A stretch of DNA of 64,000 nucleotides from Pedobacter sandarakinus (GCF_026240095.1 NZ_JAPIVG010000003.1:310001-374000); one strand, 5' to 3'; shown: positions 17,030-26,269, numbered from the stretch's first letter. Numbers and translations: made by a program. Notes: a model not told the origin generated them from the sequence alone.

Positions 17030-19237
17030 ATGAAACTACTGTATACTATCGCACTAAGTCTTTCTTTATCTTCCGTTTTCGCTCAGCAATTTCAAGGAAA
17101 GGTCACTTCATCAGACCGCTTACCGTTGGAAGATGTTTATTTACAAAACTTAAGCAATAAACGCCATGCACACACCGATAGGCTAGGTCTTTTCAAATTA
17201 AGGGATGTTAAAATAGGCGATTCGATAAGAGTTACTTTGGTCGGCTATCAGCCTAAATTAATAACCGTCTCCTCAAACGAACAAGATATCCAACTTTCAC
17301 AATCTAACTTCCAGCTAGATGAGGTGGTGGTATCTGAAGGGGTAAATCACCTTTCATCTGTTGCTGCTGTTGATATTGCTACAAACCCCGTAAATTCTGC
17401 GCAGGAACTATTACGGAAAGTGCCAGGCTTGTTTATTGGCCAACATGCAGGCGGGGGTAAAGCAGAACAGCTTTTTCTTCGTGGCTTCGATCTCGATCAT
17501 GGTACAGACATTAATATCAGTGTAGATGGTATGCCAGTAAACATGGTTAGCCATGCACACGGACAGGGTTATGCCGACCTCCATTTTCTTATTCCAGAAT
17601 TGGTTTCAAGTATAGACTTCGATAAAGGTCCATACCATGCAGATAAAGGTAATTTGGCTACTGCCGGGTATGTTGCTTTCGAAACGAAAGAACGCCTAGA
17701 ACATAATTCTTTAACGTTTGAGGGCGGGAAGTTCAACACCTTCAAAGGTCTTGGTCAATTTAGCCTGCTCAATAACGATAGGCAATCTGCTTACATTGCC
17801 GGAAGTTATATTGAAACAGATGGTCCATTCGAAGCTAGTCAGGATTTTAAGAGACTTAATCTGATGGGGAAATACACCCGCAATTTTAACGATGCTGACC
17901 GCTTATCAATTAGCGCTATGCATTTTAGTAGCTCTTGGCTGGCTTCGGGGCAAATTCCTCAGCGAGCTGTAGATAATGGATTAATTAGCCGCTTCGGTGC
18001 CATTGATCCAAATGAAGGTGGCAAAACAAGTCGTACAAATGTTAACCTTAAATACGATGCATTTATAAACGAAGCAACCAGCCTAAAAACAAGTGCTTTT
18101 TATAGCAGATACAACTTTGAACTGTACAGCAACTTCACATTCTTTTTAAACGATCCGGTTAACGGCGACCAGATCAGGCAAAAAGAAGGGAGGAATATCG
18201 TAGGTCTGGAATCTGTACTTGAGAAAAGATACTTTGCTAAAGACATAGATTTCAGCATTAAGGCTGGTGCCGGCGTTCGTGGAGACCTCATAAATGATAT
18301 TGAGCTTTCGCACACGCTGGATAGAACCACAGTGCTGGAGCAAATCCAGTTTGGCGATGTAAATGAGTGGAACGGTTACGCCTTTATAAATGCTGATATC
18401 GATTTTGGCAAACTATTGATTAATCCCGCCCTTAGGGTAGATTATTTTCGTTTTGGTTATACTGATCATCTTAATAACAATCTATTTTCATCAACCAGGA
18501 AAGCTGCGGTAAGCCCAAAACTAAATTTTCTGTACAATGAGAATCCAAATCTGCAGTTTTTTTTAAAGTTGGGAAAGGGTTTTCATAGTAACGATTCGAG
18601 AGTAGTTCTAGCACAACGCACAAACACAATTCTACCGGCGGCCTATGGTGCAGATCTTGGTCTAAGTTGGAAACCGGCACCTCGTTTAATATTAAATGCT
18701 GCTGCATGGTACCTTTACCTGCAGCAAGAATTTGTGTATGTGGGAGATGAAGGAGTTGTTGAGCCGAGCGGAAGGACTGCCAGAAAGGGAATTGATTTTG
18801 GCCTTAGGTATCAACTGAATAACTGGCTGTTTTTAAATGGCGACATTACATATAATCACGGCAGGGCTTTAGATGAACCAATAGCTGAGAACTACATCCC
18901 TTTAGCGCCACCATTTACATTTACAGGCGGTTTAAATGTTAAAGACTTTAAAGGTTTTTCTGGAAGCCTAAAGTCTCGTTACCTGGCATCGAGACCAGCG
19001 AATGAAGATAATTCGATTGTAGCAAAAGGTTATTTTATTACTGATGCAAACGTTAACTACAGTTGGAAAAGGTTTTCGATAGGTTTAATTACAGAGAATA
19101 TTTTCGATAGGGAATGGAATGAGACCCAATTTGCAACCGAATCCAGGCTACTTAATGAGGCCAATCCTGTTGATGAAATCCATTTTACACCAGGTACGCC
19201 TTTTAACATTAGGGCAGTTTTGTCAATTAAATTTTAG
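17030..19237 (+). CDS. TonB-dependent outer-membrane receptor
   Basis: A 735-residue receptor that imports a bound ligand using TonB energy. A signal peptide (about 1-18, ending VFAQ) is followed by a carboxypeptidase-like regulatory domain (to about residue 95). Then comes the plug (ELLRKVPGLFIGQHAGGGK, then FLRGFDLDHGTDINISVDGM) and a 22-strand barrel ending in F. A His-rich segment SHAHGQGYADLHF lies in the plug. No SusD partner is next to it, so a metal or small ligand is more likely than a glycan. I chose ATG 17030 because it begins the signal peptide. Confidence 0.9.
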   Translation: MKLLYTIALSLSLSSVFAQQFQGKVTSSDRLPLEDVYLQNLSNKRHAHTDRLGLFKLRDVKIGDSIRVTLVGYQPKLITVSSNEQDIQLSQSNFQLDEVVVSEGVNHLSSVAAVDIATNPVNSAQELLRKVPGLFIGQHAGGGKAEQLFLRGFDLDHGTDINISVDGMPVNMVSHAHGQGYADLHFLIPELVSSIDFDKGPYHADKGNLATAGYVAFETKERLEHNSLTFEGGKFNTFKGLGQFSLLNNDRQSAYIAGSYIETDGPFEASQDFKRLNLMGKYTRNFNDADRLSISAMHFSSSWLASGQIPQRAVDNGLISRFGAIDPNEGGKTSRTNVNLKYDAFINEATSLKTSAFYSRYNFELYSNFTFFLNDPVNGDQIRQKEGRNIVGLESVLEKRYFAKDIDFSIKAGAGVRGDLINDIELSHTLDRTTVLEQIQFGDVNEWNGYAFINADIDFGKLLINPALRVDYFRFGYTDHLNNNLFSSTRKAAVSPKLNFLYNENPNLQFFLKLGKGFHSNDSRVVLAQRTNTILPAAYGADLGLSWKPAPRLILNAAAWYLYLQQEFVYVGDEGVVEPSGRTARKGIDFGLRYQLNNWLFLNGDITYNHGRALDEPIAENYIPLAPPFTFTGGLNVKDFKGFSGSLKSRYLASRPANEDNSIVAKGYFITDANVNYSWKRFSIGLITENIFDREWNETQFATESRLLNEANPVDEIHFTPGTPFNIRAVLSIKF

Positions 19238-19389
19238 AGTGTAATAAACAAAATATTCGTTCGTATTGTATGTATAAGTTTAACGCTAAAAACAGTCCAT
19301 CATTAAATGCTTAGCGATGGGTAATCACTAACACCAAACAAATTTTGTTAAAGTGCTGTTAAGTATGCAACCTTCTATAAAACTAACAG

Positions 19390-19635
19390 ATGTCTCTAAT
19401 GTTTAATAATACCGAATTTGATAATTTTAAAAAAATTACACTTAAGCGGCTTAAACCAATTTTAAAAATCATGGATATTACGGTCGATTTTGTCGAAATA
19501 TCCACCAGCTATTTGGGAAAATCTTACGAAGTTCGTGTTATGGGCGTTCGCGATGGCAAAGGAAAATGGTCTTGGGACCTTGTGCGAGTGGTAAACCGGA
19601 GTGTTATTCCTTCACAGGGAATTTCTACCATCTAA
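19390..19635 (+). CDS. Small hypothetical protein (81 aa)
   Basis: Unrecognised. A basic soluble protein with a helical N-terminal half (FKKITLKRLKPILKIMDI) and a beta-like C-terminal half (YEVRVMGVRDGKGKW). It follows the TonB receptor by 150 bases. Its last 24 bases overlap the end of the leftward small gene at 19612-19815, so at least one of the pair has a dispensable tail or is spurious. Confidence 0.5.
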   Translation: MSLMFNNTEFDNFKKITLKRLKPILKIMDITVDFVEISTSYLGKSYEVRVMGVRDGKGKWSWDLVRVVNRSVIPSQGISTI

Positions 19636-19815
19636 TTTCCTGTTTTCAAGGATTAAATAGAAATCATTAACATCTTTTTTCTCTCTAATCAGTAATTTTG
19701 CATGCTGAATAGCACATTCCGCAAAGACATTTATAAATTTTTTTTGATTAGAAAATGGCTCAAAAAGGCTATATGATGCTGAAAAGCTTTCAGTTACTTT
19801 TGTAGTCATGATCAA
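19612..19815 (-). CDS. Small hypothetical protein (67 aa)
   Basis: Unrecognised. The frame has a normal soluble composition (FSNQKKFINVFAECAIQHAK) and an ATG start at 19815, with a possible alternative start at ATG 19809. It converges on and overlaps the 3' end of the gene at 19390-19635 by 24 bases. Coding status is uncertain. Confidence 0.4.
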   Translation of the reverse strand: MIMTTKVTESFSASYSLFEPFSNQKKFINVFAECAIQHAKLLIREKKDVNDFYLILENRKLDGRNSL

Positions 19816-19892
19816 TCATGGGACAATTTTTAGAACATCATTCTTTGGATGGAGAATGATGTTTCTATTTTTGAGCTAACCGTATCTTGTTA

Positions 19893-20642
19893 TTAATAAG
19901 GTAAATTGTGTTTCATTGGGATATTAATTCTCATCCTTGTTCCCTTATAATTTTCGATAATTAAACCTGCTTTTAATCGCTCTGTACGCGTTTTGATGTT
20001 ATTAATTCCCATTCCAGATGATTTAACGTTCGCCGGATCGAAGCCTATTCCATTATCTTTTATAGAAAGAATTAATTGTTCTTTTTCAATTTCGATAAGT
20101 AATAAGACTTCCGTGGCCTGCGCATGCTTCACTACATTGTGCGCAATTTCCTTAGCAATAAGGTAGCAGTCTCTTCTACTTTGACTTTCTAACTCCAGGT
20201 GTGGAATAATTTCGGGAAGTTCAGCCCTGAATTTTATAGGTGTATGTTCAAATAATTTCCTCACCTGTTCTTCAATGAAATAAATCAAGCTTTCCAAATA
20301 GTCACTATTTGCGTTGGAACTCCAAATAATTTCTTTAATTTTTAAAGAAATTTCCCTGATCATGGTATCAATTGTTTTCAATTCTCCTATTTCTGGTCGT
20401 AATCTGGCAGAAATTTCCGAATAAAGCTTTAATCCAGTCAAACCAGAGCCAATTTCATCGTGTATTTCACTGCTAATTCGATCACGTTCAGCTTTTATTA
20501 ATTTATTTTGATTTATGAACCTTTTCTTATACCGATTTGCCAGGCGATAAAATCTTATTGTGAGAAAAATAAAAATAAATAACATCAAAATCAATAAAAA
20601 ATTTGATGATAAGTTGGGCAGGTTTAAATTTAGGAGTGTCAT
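19893..20642 (-). CDS. NarL-type sensor histidine kinase
   Basis: A 249-residue kinase with one N-terminal membrane helix (about 11-28) and almost no extracellular part. The HisKA_3 dimerisation box (ISSEIHDEIGSGLTGLKLYS) holds the phospho-accepting His. The ATPase domain follows, with N box (EIAHNVVKHAQA) and G1 box (IKDNGIGFDP). It probably senses a membrane or cytoplasmic signal through a partner. It is divergent from the matching NarL-type regulator at 21009-21644, its most likely substrate. Confidence 0.9.
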   Translation of the reverse strand: MTLLNLNLPNLSSNFLLILMLFIFIFLTIRFYRLANRYKKRFINQNKLIKAERDRISSEIHDEIGSGLTGLKLYSEISARLRPEIGELKTIDTMIREISLKIKEIIWSSNANSDYLESLIYFIEEQVRKLFEHTPIKFRAELPEIIPHLELESQSRRDCYLIAKEIAHNVVKHAQATEVLLLIEIEKEQLILSIKDNGIGFDPANVKSSGMGINNIKTRTERLKAGLIIENYKGTRMRINIPMKHNLPY

Positions 20643-21008
20643 ATTAGGGGGCAGATTTTGGATCAGAAAAGCACATTTATCTCATATTTCGTAGTTTTAA
20701 TAATACCTAAAGTATTATTTCTAGTCTGTGTTCGTATTACTGATTTGGCGATTTAGTGTAGTATCGATTTAAGAAAAAAAGTCGGATTTCTATTGTTAAC
20801 TATAAGATATTAAAGGGCATGATTAAAACTTTATGTTTGCTTAGGTTTGTAATGTCAATTTTAGCTTGTACATAATGCCCTTTCTGAACAGATAATGCTT
20901 CTTAAGTCTATACTCGCTTAACTTCGCATTTAATACCTTGTAAAATAAGGCAGATCTTTATGGATTGGGACAAAATATTTAGCAATAATACATAAAAAAG
21001 CCATAATT
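20643..21008. other. Divergent spacer with a 9-bp inverted repeat
   Basis: 366 bases between the histidine kinase and its probable regulator. AAAGGGCAT (20812-20820) and ATGCCCTTT (20875-20883) form a perfect inverted repeat with a 54-base spacer. TAGGTTTG (20842-20849), a perfect -7 element, lies within that spacer, pointing to the regulator gene, but I see no matching TTG at the usual distance. The arms could be a split operator or the stem of an RNA. Confidence 0.5.
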
Positions 21009-21644
21009 ATGATCTCAATATCTATTGTAGAAGACCATTTTCACTACCGAAACAGTTTGGTAGGGTCAATCCTGGAAAGTAAATCGTTTGAAATTAAAGG
21101 CGTACATGCATCTGCTGAGGAAGCTTTACAGAATTTGCCTAAGGAATGTCCTGATATTGCAATCGTTGATATTCAGTTGGCTAATAAATCTGGAATAGAT
21201 CTTATTGTAGAAAGCAAGACGAAAATGGATAAAACACTTTTTCTTATGTGTACGGGCTATCAAAACGACGAAAAGATTTTTAGCGCCCTACAAGCGGGTG
21301 CATCCGGTTACATTATTAAAGGATCTACATCCACAGAAATACATGAAGCCTTATTAGAACTCTACAATGGTGGTTCGCCAATGAGTCCTTACATTGCTAG
21401 AAAGGTAATAAGTTTAATCCAGGGACGTACGCCGGTTAAAGAAAAAGTAGATTTGGGATTAAGTGAGCGTGAACTTGAAGTTTTATCGCTCTTGAGTAAG
21501 GGCTTATTATACAAAGAGATTTCTGAAATGCTTTTTATTAGTCCAAATACGGTGAAGAATCATTGCAAAAATATTTACAAACGATTGCATGTGCAGAATA
21601 AAATTGAAGCACTAAATAAGTTTAAAGATTATAGTTACAACTAG
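21009..21644 (+). CDS. NarL/FixJ-type response regulator
   Basis: A 211-residue transcription factor. The receiver domain (about 1-120) has the acidic pocket VEDHF, phospho-Asp in AIVDIQLANKSG and the conserved Lys in GYIIKGS. The LuxR-type helix-turn-helix follows (about 148-205: LSERELEVLSLLSKGL, then SPNTVKNHCKNIYKRL). It is divergent from a HisKA_3 kinase at 19893-20642, which is the expected partner. Confidence 0.93.
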   Translation: MISISIVEDHFHYRNSLVGSILESKSFEIKGVHASAEEALQNLPKECPDIAIVDIQLANKSGIDLIVESKTKMDKTLFLMCTGYQNDEKIFSALQAGASGYIIKGSTSTEIHEALLELYNGGSPMSPYIARKVISLIQGRTPVKEKVDLGLSERELEVLSLLSKGLLYKEISEMLFISPNTVKNHCKNIYKRLHVQNKIEALNKFKDYSYN

Positions 21645-21871
21645 TTATAGATTTCCCAAACCTAAATTTTGGCAATCTAAACAAGTTTAATAATGCCAAT
21701 TTTAATGTTCAATTTTCGCTCTCAGTTAAATTTTTGAATGTTTAAAACTAAATTAAGAAAAGTAAAACTTTATATCAGTTGATGTGTTTCGTCTAAAAAC
21801 AAACATCAATTTTATTAGTGTTAATTGTTTTTTATTAGAATCAATTTGTTACATGTATAGCCTCATTCAGT

Positions 21872-22063
21872 ATGATTAAATTAGCGTATAGTACCCCTCT
21901 CTCAAAACTCCACAAAATTAAAATCGGAGACAACATTGTTGATGAATACGATTCGAAAGGAAGAGTAGTCAAAATCACAAAGAAATTAAAAACTGATTTT
22001 ACAGAGTTTATCTTCGTTTTGGATAGCCGCCAAACCGTTTTTATTATAAGCGCATCTGCTTAG
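21872..22063 (+). CDS. Small hypothetical protein (63 aa)
   Basis: Unrecognised basic protein of 63 residues with an alternating beta-like pattern (IGDNIVDEYDSKGRVVKIT, then EFIFVLDSRQTVFII). It has an ATG start and stands alone between the NarL-type regulator and the glycoside hydrolase. It may be a small beta-sheet protein; coding status is moderately likely. Confidence 0.5.
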   Translation: MIKLAYSTPLSKLHKIKIGDNIVDEYDSKGRVVKITKKLKTDFTEFIFVLDSRQTVFIISASA

Positions 22064-22175
22064 ATCTTAGGTTTTTAGCTGCTTCATGGAGTTTTCTTAT
22101 TAAAAATATTTTTTTTATTGTATAGTATTCGTTCGCGGAATATTAATTGCTATTTTGCAATCAAATTCCCTATTG

Positions 22176-23768
22176 ATGATGAAGCGCTATTACAAAAAAT
22201 TAATACCCATCTTTTTTGTTTTCTTAGCTATCCCTTTTAACTCCTGTAACAAGGCAGCTGTAGCTCATGAAGAAAAGGTTTCTGCAACTTTGGTCGCTAA
22301 CGAAATACCATTTAGAGATTTCTTAGGTGTAAACGTATTTGAATGGGATTTTACCAGCGATCCTTATCGCGGCGTAATAGATGAGCGAAAATTTCAGGTT
22401 ATTAAGTCGTTCTCAGGCGTTCGTCATTACCTGGATTGGGAGCGTGTAGAGCATTCAGATGGTGCTTTCACTTTTAGCCCATCACACCATGGCGATTGGG
22501 ATTACGATAAGATTTATCAGCAAATGAAAGCTGCTGGCAAATTTGTGCTTCTTGATTTAAAAGGTTGTCCTAACTGGCTACTGGCGAGTTATCCTGCTGA
22601 TAAAAGGGATGCTGAAAACGTTCCTGCTCCTTATGGTTTAGATAGGAGCGATCCGGCAAGCTATATAAAGCAAGCCCGGGCAGGTTTTCAGCTTGCGGCA
22701 CGTTATGGCAGCAATAAAGACATAGATAAGGCGCTTTTACTTATTGATGGAAGCACGCGATGGAGAGATGATCCTCAAAACATTGCGAAGACAGGCTTAA
22801 ATTTGATTACTTATATTGAGTGCGACAACGAGCGTGATAAGTGGTGGAAGGGTCCGTTAGCGCAGCAATCTCCAGAAGAATATGCAGCGAACCTTTCAGC
22901 ATTTTACGATGGACACAAAGGCAAGCTTGGTAAAGGTATTGGGGTAAAAACTGCTGATCCGAATATGCTCGTAGTGATGGGCGGAATAGCAGAGGCAAAG
23001 CCCGACTTTGTACGTAAAATGGTAGAGTGGTGTGCCAAGAATAGGGGAATGAAAGCAAACGGGCAAATAGACCTTTGTTTCGACATCATTAACTATCACC
23101 ATTACTCAAATGACGCATACCGCAACAATGGAAATGCAACCGTTGGTGTGGCTCCTGAACAATCTAATCTTGCAGAAGTTGCTGCCGCTTTTGTTAAATA
23201 TGCAAAAACGGTTAATGGTGGCTTACCCGTATGGATTACGGAAACCGGATTTGATGTAGGCGAACATACCTCGCAAAGAGCCATAAGCATCGGCAATAAG
23301 AGTGCGCAGCAAACTCAGGCCGACTGGAATTTAAGAACTGCCTTGCTCTATTCCCGATCGGGACTTTCGAAATGTATTTTTTATATGCTAGACAATGTTG
23401 ATGTAAACAGCTGGACACAATATACCTCTTCGGGGTTTATTAACCCAGATTTTTCAAAAAGACCATCGGCCGATTATGTTAGTCAGGTAAATAACCTATT
23501 GGGTGCTTATCACTTTCAGTCTACCATAAATTCTGATCCGCTAGTAGATGTTTATGATTTAAACGGAGAGAAAATTTATGTGCTAACTATACCCGATCAG
23601 GTCGGCCGATCGAAACTGCACACGCTTAATCTTGGAACGCATAAAGAAGCTGAGATTTTTAGTCCTGCTTTTGGCAAAAATGAGATGGAAAGCAAAACGT
23701 TGACTACAAAAAATGGCTTATTAGAAATAGCCGTTACAGAAACGCCAATTTTTGTTCGTCCGAAGTAG
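22176..23768 (+). CDS. Secreted clan GH-A glycoside hydrolase-like lipoprotein
   Basis: A 531-residue lipoprotein with a signal peptide and lipobox (IPFNSC, Cys 23). The mature protein looks like a (beta/alpha)8 barrel. Glu219 in YIECDNERD fits the acid/base after strand 4, and Glu356 in VWITETGFD fits the nucleophile after strand 7, as in GH5/GH39-type enzymes. A small beta domain follows at the C-terminus. Its place directly before the polysaccharide operon suggests it trims or degrades the exported polymer. I chose ATG 22176 (MMKRYYKK). The substrate is unknown. Confidence 0.75.
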   Translation: MMKRYYKKLIPIFFVFLAIPFNSCNKAAVAHEEKVSATLVANEIPFRDFLGVNVFEWDFTSDPYRGVIDERKFQVIKSFSGVRHYLDWERVEHSDGAFTFSPSHHGDWDYDKIYQQMKAAGKFVLLDLKGCPNWLLASYPADKRDAENVPAPYGLDRSDPASYIKQARAGFQLAARYGSNKDIDKALLLIDGSTRWRDDPQNIAKTGLNLITYIECDNERDKWWKGPLAQQSPEEYAANLSAFYDGHKGKLGKGIGVKTADPNMLVVMGGIAEAKPDFVRKMVEWCAKNRGMKANGQIDLCFDIINYHHYSNDAYRNNGNATVGVAPEQSNLAEVAAAFVKYAKTVNGGLPVWITETGFDVGEHTSQRAISIGNKSAQQTQADWNLRTALLYSRSGLSKCIFYMLDNVDVNSWTQYTSSGFINPDFSKRPSADYVSQVNNLLGAYHFQSTINSDPLVDVYDLNGEKIYVLTIPDQVGRSKLHTLNLGTHKEAEIFSPAFGKNEMESKTLTTKNGLLEIAVTETPIFVRPK

Positions 23769-23859
23769 CAGGCCTAACAACACACCCACTAGAAACTACC
23801 TGGAGGGGGATTTTGGCTCAAAACATTTCATGTTTTTATGTATTGATACTTAAGGGCTA

Positions 23860-23890
23860 TTGAGCATAGCACAAGTAAGCAATAGCTTTG
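23860..23890 (+). promoter_or_regulatory. Promoter of the rightward polysaccharide operon
   Basis: TTG (23860-23862), exactly 20 bases, then TAGCTTTG (23883-23890), a perfect Bacteroidota -7 element. The predicted start near 23897 leaves about 80 bases before ATG 23977. It would serve the genes to 33747. Confidence 0.8.
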
Positions 23891-23976
23891 TGAATGCAAA
23901 ATTCTCGAGGCCAAGCTTTACCTGTAGGCTTCTAACGCAAGTATCCTTTATACAATGAAAATAAAAACACATAATA

Positions 23977-24519
23977 ATGTTCGCTGATCAGCAGAAGCCC
24001 TCGCTCTCTATCTTTCAAGATTGGAACAACAACAGAGGAAACTTCAAGGCCAGGCTCATTATGGTCTTCTACAGAATCTCCTCCGTTGTTTACCGGTATA
24101 AGGTTTTGAGATATCTATTTTTTTGGTACCTGTTAATCTACAAATTCGCCATTGGCTGGTTAATGAATGTTGGTATCAACAGCAGCGCCAGCATTGGTAA
24201 AGGTCTTAAAATTCAATATGGATTTGGTACCGTAATCGGCCACAACACCATCATCGGCGACAATTGCTGCATCCGGCAACTCACCAGTATTAGTTCAAAA
24301 ATTAAAGAAAATGGTAGTTGCACCGAAGCACCGGTTATTGGCAACAATGTAGATATTGGTATAAATGTAGTTATACTCGGTGCCGTACGCATTGGAAACA
24401 ATGTAACAATTGGTGCCGGATCTGTTATAACCAAAGACGTAGAAGACAACTGCGTAATGGTTGGAGGTGCAGCCGTGTTACTTAAGAAAAAGTACATAAT
24501 TGCCGTAGAAGGTGCATAG
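23977..24519 (+). CDS. Serine-acetyltransferase-like (left-handed beta helix) acetyltransferase
   Basis: A 180-residue protein. The N-terminal helical part (about 1-65) is membrane-adjacent and hydrophobic. The C-terminal hexapeptide repeats (GKGLKIQYGFGTVIGHNTII, then APVIGNNVDIGINVVILGAV) form the acetyl-CoA-binding beta helix. In polysaccharide loci such CysE/WcaB-like proteins acetylate sugars, which fits here. It is the first gene after the operon promoter. Confidence 0.8.
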   Translation: MFADQQKPSLSIFQDWNNNRGNFKARLIMVFYRISSVVYRYKVLRYLFFWYLLIYKFAIGWLMNVGINSSASIGKGLKIQYGFGTVIGHNTIIGDNCCIRQLTSISSKIKENGSCTEAPVIGNNVDIGINVVILGAVRIGNNVTIGAGSVITKDVEDNCVMVGGAAVLLKKKYIIAVEGA

Positions 24520-24644
24520 CTTCCTCCTTTGTTTTTACTACCCGCACAAGCATTCCCGAAATCGTTTCTGTTTCATTTAATATTTTGATTAATAATTGAT
24601 TTCCTGTGTTTTAAACGCAGTTTTATCTTGGTACAAAATGGATT

Positions 24645-24660
24645 TAGCCCTATCGGGCTA
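24645..24660. repeat. Short hairpin in the operon leader
   Basis: TAGCCC (24645-24650) and GGGCTA (24655-24660) pair around a TATC loop. It lies between the acetyltransferase and the receiver gene with no T tract behind it. It could slow polymerase or protect the RNA end; there is no direct evidence. Confidence 0.3.
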
Positions 24661-24764
24661 TTGCCGAAATTCACCAATTAATAGACCTTTACAACGATTT
24701 AAGAAACCTGATCTATCCCGAGAGAAGGTCATACAACTTAAGCTAAAATAAAATTATCCCCAAC

Positions 24765-25169
24765 ATGAAAAGTCCTATCCTAAGAAACAGCATGAGCAAG
24801 GTCAAGAAAAAGCACATCCTATTGGTAGACGGTGGCTTAAATATCGGCAAGCTGCTACACTTTATCCTATCTCCAGATTATAAATTAACAATTAAGACAA
24901 ATGGTATAAATGCGTTAAGTTGGTTAGAGGAAGGAAACGACCCTGATTTGATCATCTCTAGTTTGAGAATGCCTTATTTTGATGGCGGAACGTTTATTCA
25001 AAATTTGCGTTGTAGTGGGTTTTACCGCAACACACCCGTGATGATTCTTTCTGGGGAAGAAAATTTAGCTGAAAAGGTGCAACAAATGGCGTTTAAGATT
25101 GATAGCTACATGGAAAAACCTTTCAATCCAATTGCTTTAAAGGTTAAAATTAACATGTTGATTGCATAA
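24765..25169 (+). CDS. Degenerate response-regulator receiver domain (pseudo-receiver)
   Basis: A 134-residue single receiver domain with a short basic N-terminal extension (ATG 24792 is an alternative start). The fold pattern is intact: HILLVDGG for strand 1, DLIISSLRMPYFDG for strand 3, MILSG for strand 4 and MEKPF with the conserved Lys. The phospho-accepting Asp of strand 3 is replaced by Ser, and one Asp of the strand 1 acidic pair by Gly. It should therefore not take phosphate. It overlaps the sugar-transferase gene by one base (TAATG), so the two are translationally coupled. Confidence 0.85.
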   Translation: MKSPILRNSMSKVKKKHILLVDGGLNIGKLLHFILSPDYKLTIKTNGINALSWLEEGNDPDLIISSLRMPYFDGGTFIQNLRCSGFYRNTPVMILSGEENLAEKVQQMAFKIDSYMEKPFNPIALKVKINMLIA

Positions 25170-26242
25170 TGAACGGCTCGAGCATTGAAAATACAATCGC
25201 TAATATTCGATCTGTTTATATTGGTAGAATTTTAAGAGACTTTATACACGAAAGTCTGGCAACTACTACCAAAGAAGTTATTTTTATCGACGACTTTCAT
25301 TCTTACATACAACAGCAAACCTTTCTTAGTCTGCCTGATTTAGTATTGATAGCCGTGGATGAAAATCCAGATTGGGCAGAACAGGTAGCGTTTATCAGAC
25401 ACCATCCAATTCTTAAACATTTGGTAATTGTGTTAATTGGCACTACCGAGAATGCAAAATGGCGGGAGAGAGCCTTGCAACTGCGTGTAAACGATTACTA
25501 CGTTCATCCTTTTCCGAAAACAGATTTTATTTCGCGGATTGGTTTTCTGATTAAATTCAAAGCCATCCATCCAAACATCATGGATTTATCTATGGAGTTG
25601 GAAGAGCGGTACAAAATGCCCTTGAGTAAGCGTCTCTTCGATATTATCGCTTCAGGGACAGCATTGTTTTTTCTTTCTCCAATTTTTATCCTGATCGGGA
25701 TCCTGATCAAATTAGAATCTAAAGGCCCAATCGTTTATAAAAGTAAACGTGTTGGCGCTGGATACCAGATATTCGATTTTTATAAGTTTCGTTCAATGCG
25801 AAGCGATGCCGACAAAATGATTGGTGAACTTTCATCACTCAATCAGTATGCAAACGAAGGTAATAAGAATGGCAAGTCGGCATTTGTGAAATTCGCCAAC
25901 GATCCGAGAATTACCCGCCTGGGCAAAATTTTGCGTAAAACAAGCGTAGATGAGCTACCACAATTGATAAATGTTTTTATCGGCGATATGTCTCTGGTAG
26001 GCAACAGGCCGCTTCCTTTATATGAAGCAGAACAGCTTACTACCAATAAATGGTCGTCGCGTTTCAATGGTCCGGCAGGTTTAACTGGCCTATGGCAAAT
26101 TAGCAGGCGTGGCAAGAAGGATATGTCTGAAAGCGAACGCAAGGAGCTTGATAACTACTACGCCAACCATTATTCCATATTCCTCGATTTCAAAATAATT
26201 TTAAAAACCATACCTGCACTTATCCAAAAAGAAGAGGTATAA
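25169..26242 (+). CDS. Receiver-like domain fused to an initiating sugar transferase
   Basis: Starts the polysaccharide repeat by moving a sugar phosphate from UDP-sugar to undecaprenyl phosphate. It has 357 residues. About 1-130 resembles a receiver (LPDLVLIAVDENPDWAEQVA, then VIVLIG and HPF), but the phospho-Asp position is Ala and the conserved Lys is His. About 150-357 is the bacterial sugar-transferase domain: KRLFDIIASGTALFFLSPIF membrane hairpin, KFRSMRSDA, and the GDMSLVGNRPLP and GLTGLWQ motifs of WcaJ/ExoY-type enzymes. Only one predicted membrane hairpin is present. The sugar is not known. Confidence 0.9.
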   Translation: MNGSSIENTIANIRSVYIGRILRDFIHESLATTTKEVIFIDDFHSYIQQQTFLSLPDLVLIAVDENPDWAEQVAFIRHHPILKHLVIVLIGTTENAKWRERALQLRVNDYYVHPFPKTDFISRIGFLIKFKAIHPNIMDLSMELEERYKMPLSKRLFDIIASGTALFFLSPIFILIGILIKLESKGPIVYKSKRVGAGYQIFDFYKFRSMRSDADKMIGELSSLNQYANEGNKNGKSAFVKFANDPRITRLGKILRKTSVDELPQLINVFIGDMSLVGNRPLPLYEAEQLTTNKWSSRFNGPAGLTGLWQISRRGKKDMSESERKELDNYYANHYSIFLDFKIILKTIPALIQKEEV

Positions 26243-26269
26243 CACAAGTATAAAATAGTTAAATAGTAT

